Shown here piece after piece: positions 14,990-22,290 of a stretch of 31,286 bases of DNA. Where the stretch lies: the NCBI GenBank assembly GCA_037968895.1, contig JBBKWJ010000194.1, forward strand, positions 1 through 31,286, read 5' to 3'. The stretch's first letter is position 1, and each line of letters starts with the position of its first letter. The notes beneath the pieces are model-generated. The model was not told where the DNA came from. It saw nothing but the letters and a program-made list of their open reading frames with translations, and made no database searches. This DNA comes from JBBKWJ01 sp037968895. GTDB taxonomy: Bacteria; Actinomycetota; Acidimicrobiia; Acidimicrobiales; SZUA-35. The translations under genes and the position numbers were made by a program.

Positions 14990-15691
14990 ATGACCAGAGT
15001 GCTGTTGGTTGAAGATGAAGAGGCGTACGTCGACGCGCTAACCATCGGGCTAGAGGCCGAAGGCTTCACCGTAATCTCGGCTACCGACGGGGCGCAGGCG
15101 CTTGCGTTGTTCCGAGCCGAAGAACCAGACATCGTGCTGCTCGACCTGATGCTGCCTCGAATTTCCGGCGTCGACGTATGCCGCGAGATCCGGTCGATCT
15201 CAAATGTGCCTGTCATCATGGTGACGGCGAAGTCGAGCGAGATCGACACCGTGGTCGGGCTCGAGGTCGGTGCTGACGATTACGTGACGAAGCCCTATCG
15301 GGTTCGTGAGCTCATCGCCCGGATGCGAGCAGTGCTACGTCGCAGCGAAGAGCGAGCCAATAATGAGCATGACGATCGTGAGATCGTGCTTGTTGAGGGC
15401 GGCGTGCAGATCGACGTCGGCCGACACGAAGTGTCGGTAAGGGGCGAGAGCGTTGTTCTGCCGCTCAAGGAGTTCGAACTCCTACATTTCTTGGTGCAAA
15501 ACGCGGGCCGAGTGATGCAACGCCACACATTGATCGAACGTGTGTGGGGTGCTGACTACGTTGGTGACACTAAAACCCTCGATGTGCACATCAAACGATT
15601 GCGCCGCAAGGTCGAGGTTGACCCTGGTTCTCCTGAGCTCATCGTGACGATCAGGGGAGTCGGATACAAATTCGTGTCGGTGGCTGCCTAA
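14990..15691 (+). CDS. regX3: OmpR/PhoB-family response regulator RegX3
   Basis: A 233-residue regulator from ATG 14990, with GGTGGAG 3 bases upstream; longer in-frame starts lie inside the kinase gene. The receiver domain has acidic pocket EDE (8-10), phospho-acceptor Asp52 (VLLDLMLP), Thr79 and Lys101 (VTKPY). The winged-helix DNA-binding domain contains LPLKEFELLHFLVQNAGRVMQR and WGADYVGDTKTLDVHIKRLRRK, nearly identical in wording to mycobacterial RegX3. It is predicted to bind GTTCRYC-type direct repeats, such as the Pho box at 9170, closing an autoregulatory loop over the operon. Confidence 0.95.
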   Translation: MTRVLLVEDEEAYVDALTIGLEAEGFTVISATDGAQALALFRAEEPDIVLLDLMLPRISGVDVCREIRSISNVPVIMVTAKSSEIDTVVGLEVGADDYVTKPYRVRELIARMRAVLRRSEERANNEHDDREIVLVEGGVQIDVGRHEVSVRGESVVLPLKEFELLHFLVQNAGRVMQRHTLIERVWGADYVGDTKTLDVHIKRLRRKVEVDPGSPELIVTIRGVGYKFVSVAA

Positions 15692-15710
15692 TCATGCGCC
15701 GATGTTGCCG

Positions 15711-15716
15711 TAGTAT
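15711..15716 (+). promoter_or_regulatory. Putative -10 box (TAGTAT) of the transporter gene
   Basis: TAGTAT ends 8 bases before the GTG at 15725, so the mRNA would be leaderless or nearly so. It separates this gene from the regX3 operon. Confidence 0.5.
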
Positions 15717-15724
15717 CGTCGACA

Positions 15725-17173
15725 GTGACTGAGCAACCGCCCAAACGAACTCGGGCCAGCAACGCTAGGCAGAAGATGCCGAAGCGACGAGGTGAACGCC
15801 CAAGCGGGGCTGCAGCCTTTGTCGTGCCCCCGTTTGCCAGGCTGGCGCGAACCCACGGACTTGCGGTCGGCGGCGACGCCCTGGTCTCGATATCTCTCGC
15901 AGGAACGCTCTTCTTCAACGTCGATCCAAACGACGCCCGCTGGCAGGTGGCGCTTTACTTGCTTCTGACGATGGCGCCGTTCGCCATCGTTGCACCCTTG
16001 CTCGGGCCATTCATGGACCAGATCAGGGGTGGCCATCGCTACATGATGATTGGCGCCGCTGCCCTGCGAGCCGTCGTCGTTCTCGTCATGGCGAGGTATG
16101 TGCAGAGCCTTGTGCTCTTTCCGCTGGCCTTCACGATCCTGGTTCTAGGAAAGACGCATCACATCTCCAAGAGCGCCATGGTCGCGTCAGCCGTGAAAGA
16201 TTCAACCAAGCTTGTCGAGGCAAACTCGCGGCTGTCGATGATTTCGGCGATCTCGGCCGTCGTTGCCGGTATTCCTGGTGTGCTCCTTCTCAAATTTGGC
16301 GGGGCGCCGTACACCCTCATGTTCGCTTCAGTGGTGTTTGTTGCCGCCGCGGTCCTTGGTTTCAGAATCCCTTCGACAAGGGTCGCCGAGAATCCGGCCG
16401 ATTCCGAAGAAAAGGCCGAACTGAGAGGTTCTGGGATCATCTTGGCTGCCAGCGCTATGGGCTACCTCAGGGCCGTTGTTGGGTTCCTGACCATGTTCCT
16501 TGCGTTCGAGCTTCGAACCTACGACCCAGGGCCCTCAGGCGCAGGCGTCGAAATCGGTCACCACGTCAGGGAGGCGTTGGGCCTCGTTCGGCTTGATCTA
16601 CGCAGCGGCGGCGCGCCAACGTGGCACTTCGGGGTCGTCCTGTTGGCAAGCGGGCTCGGTGGATTCGGTGGCGCTGCCCTTTCTCCGAGGCTCCGAAAGG
16701 TGGTCATCGAAGAACGAATTTTGTTTGGCATGCTGGCTGGCGTCGCCGCGTTCGGGGTGTTGGCGGCACTCGCAGGCGGCCTTGTTGGGGCAATGGTCAT
16801 GGCTGCGGCAGTAGCTATTGCTGGCCAAATGGGCCGTCAATCGTTTGATGCGATTGTGCAACGCGACGCTCCCGAGGCCAATCTAGGGCGTTCGTTCTCA
16901 CGGTTCGAAAGCCGATTCCAGCTGCTCTGGGTTGTTGGCGCGCTCATCCCGGTCGTGGTACCAATCCCGGCCAGAATCGGCTATTTGCTTTTGGCAGCGC
17001 TGACCGCGTTCGCAGCAGGTTCGTATTGGCTTGGTCGGTCGCCCACGATTGTTCCACCAGTCGAACGGATGAAGGGGCGACGCGGCACTCGCTCGGGCCG
17101 TGGCCGTTCAGGTCGTGGCCGGGCGAAGCGGAGCGACGCAGACAAAGACGCAGACGAGAAGGTCAGCCGCTAA
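15725..17173 (+). CDS. MFS-like multi-pass membrane transporter with basic tails
   Basis: A 482-residue protein with about ten to twelve hydrophobic helices (for example VALYLLLTMAPFAIVAPLLGPFMD and ILFGMLAGVAAFGVLAALAGG). MFS-type features include the short loop GPFMDQIRGGHRYMM after helix 2 and internal-repeat symmetry. The substrate is unknown. The N-terminus (KRTRASNARQKMPKRRGERP) and C-terminus (KGRRGTRSGRGRSGRGRAKR, then acidic) are unusually basic and Arg/Gly-rich, and are likely cytoplasmic and disordered. It converges on the Zincin_2 gene with a 30-base gap. Confidence 0.75.
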   Translation: MTEQPPKRTRASNARQKMPKRRGERPSGAAAFVVPPFARLARTHGLAVGGDALVSISLAGTLFFNVDPNDARWQVALYLLLTMAPFAIVAPLLGPFMDQIRGGHRYMMIGAAALRAVVVLVMARYVQSLVLFPLAFTILVLGKTHHISKSAMVASAVKDSTKLVEANSRLSMISAISAVVAGIPGVLLLKFGGAPYTLMFASVVFVAAAVLGFRIPSTRVAENPADSEEKAELRGSGIILAASAMGYLRAVVGFLTMFLAFELRTYDPGPSGAGVEIGHHVREALGLVRLDLRSGGAPTWHFGVVLLASGLGGFGGAALSPRLRKVVIEERILFGMLAGVAAFGVLAALAGGLVGAMVMAAAVAIAGQMGRQSFDAIVQRDAPEANLGRSFSRFESRFQLLWVVGALIPVVVPIPARIGYLLLAALTAFAAGSYWLGRSPTIVPPVERMKGRRGTRSGRGRSGRGRAKRSDADKDADEKVSR

Positions 17174-17203
17174 AGGCAGCCTGAAAAGGCCACGACTCTT
17201 TGG

Positions 17204-18433
17204 TCAGAGATCGTCGAGGCCAGAAAGATCGTCTGGAATCTCGAGGACGCCTTCAGGTAGATCGGGGTCGAGTCCGATTCGGGCGAGCCACAGACCGGGA
17301 GCATTGACCTCGGCTGAAGTCGGTAGATCGAGTTCATCAGCCCATAGTCGGCGGAGACCCTCGTCGCCGGCGCGTTCAGTGATTCCGGCGATGAACGAGT
17401 GGCCCCGTGCGAACGTAGCTTCGGTGATGTCGAGTCCCAAGAGCCGTTCCATGAAGCGATCAGCTGGAGTCGAGTCGATCATCTGCTGATGTACGAGGGA
17501 CTGGATTTCGGCGTGGCGTGGTAACAAGTTGGTACATGCGTTTGCCACGGTTTCAGCCACAAACCCGAGCACGGCGGCCACGAGTGCATCGAGCTGAGGA
17601 ATCAACAGGTCATGGGCAGGAGAGCGCATGAGCGAAAGGATCTTGTCTGGGTCGTTGAGCTTCTGCGAAAGCGATGCGAGCTGGCTGAGATCGGTGATGT
17701 CGCCGAATTCCGCCTCCATTGCCGCCGGGTCAGGGCGGAATGCAGCAGCGAAGTCGATGAAAAGCGAATCGAGGCGGCGGGCAACGTGAGGGATACGAAG
17801 AACCGAATGGGCCGCAAGCTCGTGGATAAGCACCCATAGTCGTAGTTCATCGATCGGAATGCCCCACTCCGATGCGTTGTGGGCGATGGTTGAAGAGACG
17901 ACGAGCACGGTGTCGTCTGGTCGAGGAACTGGCAAGTCGTATTGGCCCATTGAGGTGATGCCAAGGTGCCCGATCATGGATCCGGCGCTTGCCGACACCA
18001 GCATGGGGCCAAGCCCGCTTATGAGTTGGCCAAACATGGCAGACATGGGGTCGCTCGGGTCGAGCATTTCCTGGTTGGCCGACCCAAGGGCCTCGCCGAA
18101 CCGGGTAAAGAACGGCTTGTAGGCGCCAAGACTCTTCGTAGCCCATTCACTTTTCGTGACCACATTGATCTTGGTGTGCGGCGAGAGCTCGACGCCCGGT
18201 TGTTGCCTGACGTGAAGATCGGCAACGGTAGCCAAGTCTTCGATTGCTAGACGGTCAAGTGGGTCGACGTTTCGCTCAGAATTGCCCTCATTTGCGATCT
18301 GGGCTGCCACCAGCGCGGCGCTTGCCCAGGGGTCGGCGCCGCCGGTGGTCCCGAGGCCGCCAAAGCTGGAGAGCAGCTTTGCCAGATCGTTCAAGTTAAA
18401 TTCGGGGTCACCAAGGGGTTCGTTTCCACTCAC
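17204..18433 (-). CDS. Zincin_2 (DUF2342)-family protein, putative zinc metalloprotease with altered motif
   Basis: From GTG 18433 (MSGNEPLGDPEFNLNDL...) it is 409 residues; an ATG at 18460 would add nine residues but overlaps the divergent gene. The N-terminal Gly/Asp-rich start, the middle STIAHNASEWGIPIDELRLWVLIHELAAH (around residue 204) and the C-terminal LLGLDI...RGHSFIAGI are typical of actinobacterial DUF2342 proteins, annotated as zinc metalloproteases or F420-associated hydrolases. The expected HExxH reads HELAA-H: His204-Glu205 are present but the second His is one position late, so zinc binding is uncertain. No signal peptide is seen. The cellular role of the family is not established. 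Confidence 0.82.
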   Translation of the reverse strand: MSGNEPLGDPEFNLNDLAKLLSSFGGLGTTGGADPWASAALVAAQIANEGNSERNVDPLDRLAIEDLATVADLHVRQQPGVELSPHTKINVVTKSEWATKSLGAYKPFFTRFGEALGSANQEMLDPSDPMSAMFGQLISGLGPMLVSASAGSMIGHLGITSMGQYDLPVPRPDDTVLVVSSTIAHNASEWGIPIDELRLWVLIHELAAHSVLRIPHVARRLDSLFIDFAAAFRPDPAAMEAEFGDITDLSQLASLSQKLNDPDKILSLMRSPAHDLLIPQLDALVAAVLGFVAETVANACTNLLPRHAEIQSLVHQQMIDSTPADRFMERLLGLDITEATFARGHSFIAGITERAGDEGLRRLWADELDLPTSAEVNAPGLWLARIGLDPDLPEGVLEIPDDLSGLDDL

Positions 18434-18438
18434 AAGGG

Positions 18439-18446
18439 CATAGTAG
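18439..18446. promoter_or_regulatory. Shared bidirectional -10 region in a 17-bp divergent gap
   Basis: Only 17 bases separate the two divergent GTG starts (18433 minus, 18451 plus). On the minus strand TACTAT (18445-18440) ends 6 bases before its start. On the plus strand CATAGT (18439-18444) or TAGTAG (18441-18446) ends 4-6 bases before the other. Both mRNAs would be leaderless, with overlapping -10 boxes. Confidence 0.5.
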
Positions 18447-18450
18447 GTCA

Positions 18451-19470
18451 GTGAAATCACTTGTAGTTACCGGGGCCGCTGGTTCAGTCGGGCGAAGACT
18501 GTTGGTCCAGCTCGGGGCACTCGACGAGATCGAGCGCGTTGTTGCGCTTGATCGAGTTCGGTTGACCCCTCCCGCCGAGAAGATAACTGCGGTATCCGTC
18601 GACCTGAACTCCGCCGAGCTGGAGAGCCACTTTGCCGGCTGTGACACCCTGGTGCATCTGGCGGAAGACAGCCGCCGGCGGAGCGATTCCAACTATGTGT
18701 CTAGCCTCATATCGGGGGTGCTGGCTTCGGCCCAAGCAAGCGGAATCAAACACGTCATCGTGATCTCGAGTGCAATGGTCTACGGCGCGCACAGCGACAA
18801 TCCTGTCCCGCTGACCGAAGCCGAGCCGCGTCGCCCCAACGACGAACTTGGCTTCGCCATCGCGAAGGTACAACTCGAAGACGATGTGCTTGCGTGGGCC
18901 AAAACCTCAGGCGCCGCTGTCACGATCCTTCGTCCGACCACGACGTTGTCGGAGCGCGAGGCGAGCTGGGTCGCCCGCAGCCTGCGAACTGCGACTGCGG
19001 TTCGGCCGGCCGGAGTCGACCCGCCGGTGCAGTTTCTCCACCATGACGACCTGACAACCGCAATCACGACAGTGATCAGCACTGGGCTTGAGGGTGTTGT
19101 AAACGTTGCTCCTGATGGTTGGATCGCCCCAGACGCGTTCCGCGATCTTGCGGGCACATCGCAGGTCAGAGTTCCAGATGTCGTGAGGCACCAGATTCTC
19201 GATGCTCGCCGCCGCCTCAATATGCGTCCGGTACCCGATGGGCTTGACGCGTTTGTAACCTGGCCTTGGGTGATCGCCAACGACCGCCTGCGCGACGCGG
19301 GCTGGGAGCCGACATTCACAAACGAAGAAGCGTTCGTTCTTGGCACTGCAGCTCCTCCGTGGAGCGTGAGCCCGAGCAAGCGGCAAGAGATTGCGCTCGG
19401 CGTTGCTGGGGTTGCAGTCGCCGGCGTTGCCGCTGCGGCCGGCTACTTGGCAAAGCGAGTTACTCGCTAG
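18451..19470 (+). CDS. SDR-type NAD-dependent epimerase/dehydratase-like protein with C-terminal membrane helix
   Basis: A 339-residue extended SDR. The Rossmann motif TGAAGSVGRR (7-16), acidic Asp34 for adenosine ribose, VISSAMVYG (104-112) and ILRPTTTL are seen. The catalytic YxxxK reads FAIAK (F135-K139): the Tyr is Phe, which should weaken or abolish normal dehydrogenase or epimerase chemistry. Residues about 313-336 form an Ala/Val-rich hydrophobic helix (GVAGVAVAGVAAAAGYLAKR) that could anchor it to the membrane. It is similar in plan to actinobacterial 'GalE-like' proteins of unclear substrate. Its stop overlaps the convergent HtrA-like gene by 11 bases. Confidence 0.83.
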   Translation: MKSLVVTGAAGSVGRRLLVQLGALDEIERVVALDRVRLTPPAEKITAVSVDLNSAELESHFAGCDTLVHLAEDSRRRSDSNYVSSLISGVLASAQASGIKHVIVISSAMVYGAHSDNPVPLTEAEPRRPNDELGFAIAKVQLEDDVLAWAKTSGAAVTILRPTTTLSEREASWVARSLRTATAVRPAGVDPPVQFLHHDDLTTAITTVISTGLEGVVNVAPDGWIAPDAFRDLAGTSQVRVPDVVRHQILDARRRLNMRPVPDGLDAFVTWPWVIANDRLRDAGWEPTFTNEEAFVLGTAAPPWSVSPSKRQEIALGVAGVAVAGVAAAAGYLAKRVTR

Positions 19471-20692
19471 CTGAGGTCGGGCCGAGGCTTCGACTGGTCA
19501 ACGCGGCCGTGACGATCTGCTCGTCGTCATCGCGTCCAATGACGAGTTCGACGATGTCGTCTGGCTTTCGTTGTCGAAGTTGGGCGATCAGGTCGGTTAT
19601 CGAGTGAAGCTTTGTGCCGTCGAAGCGGAGCAGCACATCGTCTTTGACAAGGCCAGCCGTTTCGGCAGGGCTGCCTGGCGACACTTCGGTGAGTTTGATG
19701 CCGCGTTCGACGACGACCCCCTTCACCCCAAGCCACGTGTCGTTGGCCCAGCCATGCGCGATAAGCGTCGTGGCGATGAGTCGTGCGTCGGCGAGGGGGA
19801 TAGCAGCTGCGAGATAGCTGTCGCAGTTGACCACCATGCCGAGCGGCGACCGAGCAACGTCAGCAAGCAGAGCCCCTGGCAGGATCGGGTCAAGCTCGGC
19901 GGTCGTCTCGACCGAGCCGACAACGTCCTGCCCCGCAGCCTGGATTGTTTGGCCGCTCGCGATGAGCGCACCGTAGACCGAGCGATTGGTGCCGTCCTGG
20001 CCGATGCCATGAAGGCTGATCTCGGATCCGACATCGGGCGTGGTGGCCGCTTCGTCGGCGACAAGTTCAAGGAACGCGGGGTTGACCGAGTCGTAGCGGA
20101 CGACGGCAATGTCGCTGAACGGGTCGCTGGCGACGATTGTTCCAACGAGTTGAACGTTGCCCTGGTGCACCCACAACCGGGCAATATCGCCGAGAGCCGA
20201 GGCTGAAGTGAGGATGTGCCCGTCGATCGCAATTCCGTTGGCGAGAATTGTGCTGTCGCCGCTGGCCCCAATGGTGACCATGCCCGCTGGCATGGGAGGC
20301 TCGGGTTCACTGGTGAGGACCAACGTTGACGAGGGACTTGGTTGGACGAGGAGTGTGGTCGCAACGGCGGTTGTTGCGGTGAGTAGATCGTTCGACTCGG
20401 ACGAGGCCGCGGCGGTGGCGCCGGGGATTGAGGTTGCGACTGCCTGGAGGACAAGCTGAGGGTCGGCCTGGCTTGAGAAGCGGAGGGCTGCGAGACCGAT
20501 AAGGCACACGCCAGCGCCAGCTAAGGCACCAGCTGTGAATACCCGTTTTGTCGCAACCCGGCGACGCTCTGAACTAATGGCAGCTTCCGCCGCGGCATTG
20601 GCGGCCGCGATCTCAGAGGGGTGACGCCAGGTGCGCTGGGTTGGATCGGGGGGCGGTTCCCAATCATGGGAATCGTCGTCGGCTGCTACCAC
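19460..20692 (-). CDS. Membrane-anchored HtrA-like PDZ protein with lost protease triad
   Basis: A 410-residue protein with a GTG start. The cytoplasmic N-terminus contains TWRHPSE (21-27), a motif common in actinobacterial membrane proteins, then a helix at 51-70, a Ser/Thr/Ala linker, a trypsin-like fold (about 135-310) and a PDZ domain (about 318-400; TWLGVKG...VSPGSPAETAGLVKDDVLL). The catalytic His is Ser (LTSASAL, S165), the Asp remains (SDIAVVR, D194), and the Ser of GNSGG is replaced (PILPGALL, Pro272). It is therefore probably a pseudoprotease that binds peptides through PDZ. It is divergent from moaE across a palindromic gap. Confidence 0.82.
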   Translation of the reverse strand: MVAADDDSHDWEPPPDPTQRTWRHPSEIAAANAAAEAAISSERRRVATKRVFTAGALAGAGVCLIGLAALRFSSQADPQLVLQAVATSIPGATAAASSESNDLLTATTAVATTLLVQPSPSSTLVLTSEPEPPMPAGMVTIGASGDSTILANGIAIDGHILTSASALGDIARLWVHQGNVQLVGTIVASDPFSDIAVVRYDSVNPAFLELVADEAATTPDVGSEISLHGIGQDGTNRSVYGALIASGQTIQAAGQDVVGSVETTAELDPILPGALLADVARSPLGMVVNCDSYLAAAIPLADARLIATTLIAHGWANDTWLGVKGVVVERGIKLTEVSPGSPAETAGLVKDDVLLRFDGTKLHSITDLIAQLRQRKPDDIVELVIGRDDDEQIVTAALTSRSLGPTSASE

Positions 20693-20700
20693 GAGACGAA

Positions 20701-20706
20701 AGAGTA
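20701..20706 (-). promoter_or_regulatory. Putative -10 box (TACTCT) of the HtrA-like gene
   Basis: On the minus strand TACTCT ends 8 bases before the GTG at 20692. No Shine-Dalgarno sequence is present. Confidence 0.4.
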
Positions 20707-20718
20707 CAAGGGAAGCGG

Positions 20719-20745
20719 CCTGAACGGGGCGCGCCCCTCCTCAGG
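20719..20745. promoter_or_regulatory. Nested inverted repeat in the htrA-like/moaE divergent gap (candidate operator)
   Basis: The core GGGGCGCGCCCC (20726-20737) is a perfect palindrome, flanked by CCTGA (20719-20723) and TCAGG (20741-20745), which also match. It lies between the two divergent -10 boxes. It could be a regulator site or a transcript-end hairpin. Confidence 0.4.
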
Positions 20746-20770
20746 CGCTCCGAATCGTGGCCGACGTGAC

Positions 20771-20776
20771 TAGAGT
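20771..20776 (+). promoter_or_regulatory. Putative -10 box (TAGAGT) of moaE-mreB, leaderless
   Basis: TAGAGT ends 6 bases before the moaE GTG at 20783, with no Shine-Dalgarno sequence. Confidence 0.5.
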
Positions 20777-20782
20777 GTTGGC

Positions 20783-21280
20783 GTGCTCACACCGCCTACT
20801 GGTGATACCTGGACTGCGCTCACCACCGACCAACTTCCAGTCGATACTGCGTCATCGTGGGCAGTCACGCCCGGGTCCGGCGCGGTGGTCGTATTCAACG
20901 GCACAAGTCGTGACCACTCCGAGGGTCGGCCCGGCGTATCCCTCCTCGAATTCGAGGCATACGAAGAGCAGGTTGTTCCGAGACTTGACGCACTCGCCGC
21001 CGATATCCGCCTGCGGTGGCCCGACGTTGAGCGCATCGCCATGATCCACAGAATTGGAGTCGTGCCCGTCACCGAGTCTGCTGTGGTCATCGCGGTGTCA
21101 TCGCCTCACCGCGACGTCGCCTTCGAGGCGGCCCGCCACGGCATCGACACGTTAAAGACAACGGTTCCAATCTGGAAGAAGGAAGACTGGGACGGCGGCT
21201 CCTCGTGGGGCCTTGAGCCGCAGCACATCACCGAAGTGGGCGAAACCCCTCGCGATCAAAGCGAGGCGGGTGCTGCATGA
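20783..21280 (+). CDS. moaE: Molybdopterin synthase catalytic subunit MoaE
   Basis: A 165-residue MoaE. Recognisable parts are AVVVFNGTSRDHSEGRPGVSLLEFEAYEEQ, the IHRIG motif, VISVSS-type VIAVSSPHRDVAFEAARHGIDTLKTTVPIWKKEDWDGGSSW, which contains the active-site lysines, and the Arg/His pocket. It transfers sulphur from MoaD to precursor Z to form molybdopterin for molybdenum enzymes. MoaD and other moa genes are not in the window. It overlaps mreB by 4 bases (ATGA), an unusual operon partner. Confidence 0.9.
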   Translation: MLTPPTGDTWTALTTDQLPVDTASSWAVTPGSGAVVVFNGTSRDHSEGRPGVSLLEFEAYEEQVVPRLDALAADIRLRWPDVERIAMIHRIGVVPVTESAVVIAVSSPHRDVAFEAARHGIDTLKTTVPIWKKEDWDGGSSWGLEPQHITEVGETPRDQSEAGAA

Positions 21281-22290
21281 GTCGTGACCTCGCAATCGAC
21301 CTCGGGACCGCGAACACGCTCGTCTACGCGCGCGGTGAAGGGATCGTACTGAACGAGCCAACCGTGATCGCGCTCAATACTCAGAGTGGCGAGGTCCTGG
21401 CCATCGGTCGGGAGGCAGGCAAGATGATCGGTCGAACACCGGCCCATATCGTCGCAGTCCGCCCCCTTCGCCAAGGCGCAATCACCGACTTCGAGATCAC
21501 TGAGCGAATGGTTCGTCTCGTTTTGCAGAAGGTCGGCGTGAGCCGCTTCAACCGCCCACGGGCCATCATCTGCGTGCCGTCGGCCATCACCGCCGTCGAA
21601 CAACGTGCGGTTCGCGAGGCGACTCGACGAGCCGGGGCAGCCGAGGCTCATCTGATCGAGCAACCGATGGCCGCCGCAATTGGTGCCGGTCTTCCGATTG
21701 ATCAACCGATCGGAAATATGGTTGTCGACATCGGTGGCGGAACAACTGAGACGGCTCTGATCTCACTTGGCGGCGTCGTTGCCCTTGAGGCAGTTCGAAT
21801 CGGAAGCTTCGACATCGACGCGGCAATTCAGGCCTATGTTCGTCGTGAGCACGGCATAGCGGTTGGCGAGCAAACGGCAGAGCAGATCAAGAAGGCGATC
21901 GGTTCCGCCGATCCCGGCGAACACGACGAGTGGGGCGCCGAGGTGCGCGGTCGCGAGTTGATGAGCGGCCTGCCCCGTACTGTCACTCTGACTGCACCCG
22001 AAGTGCGATTGGCCATTGACGAACCAGTCACGTCAATGGTCGATTCAGTCTTGTCGTGCCTCGGAGCGGCTCCGCCTGAGCTCGCCCAAGACCTCATCAT
22101 GCGAGGCATACATCTTGTTGGTGGCGGCGGGATGTTGCGGGGAATGGACACCCGTATTTCTCGCGAGGCGCATGTTCCCGTGTCGCTCGTGAAACAGCCG
22201 CTTGAGTCGGTCGTGCTTGGTGCAGGTCAGTGCATCGAAGACTTCGACGCAGTCCGCGACATGTTTATGACTAATCGTTCTCGTCGTTAG
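21277..22290 (+). CDS. mreB: Rod-shape-determining actin homologue MreB
   Basis: A 337-residue MreB. Actin-fold nucleotide motifs are present: DLGTANT (phosphate 1), VRPLRQGAITDF, ICVPSAITAVEQRAV, EQPMAAAIGAGLP, VVDIGGGTTE (phosphate 2) and LVGGGGMLRG (adenosine). It polymerises along the membrane and guides peptidoglycan synthesis; its presence suggests lateral wall growth, unlike polar-growing mycobacteria that lack it. No mreC, mreD, rodA or pbp2 follows. The ATG overlaps the moaE TGA, and the 3' end overlaps the convergent HEAT-repeat gene by 20 bases. Confidence 0.93.
   Translation: MSRDLAIDLGTANTLVYARGEGIVLNEPTVIALNTQSGEVLAIGREAGKMIGRTPAHIVAVRPLRQGAITDFEITERMVRLVLQKVGVSRFNRPRAIICVPSAITAVEQRAVREATRRAGAAEAHLIEQPMAAAIGAGLPIDQPIGNMVVDIGGGTTETALISLGGVVALEAVRIGSFDIDAAIQAYVRREHGIAVGEQTAEQIKKAIGSADPGEHDEWGAEVRGRELMSGLPRTVTLTAPEVRLAIDEPVTSMVDSVLSCLGAAPPELAQDLIMRGIHLVGGGGMLRGMDTRISREAHVPVSLVKQPLESVVLGAGQCIEDFDAVRDMFMTNRSRR

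Noticed and set aside
14967..14993. 8-codon ORF (MTLSRWRS) ending in TGA overlapping the regX3 ATG
   Set aside because: No ribosome site of its own, and the upstream TAACCT is too close (3 bases) to act as its -10. The regX3 start has its own GGTGGAG. Likely chance.
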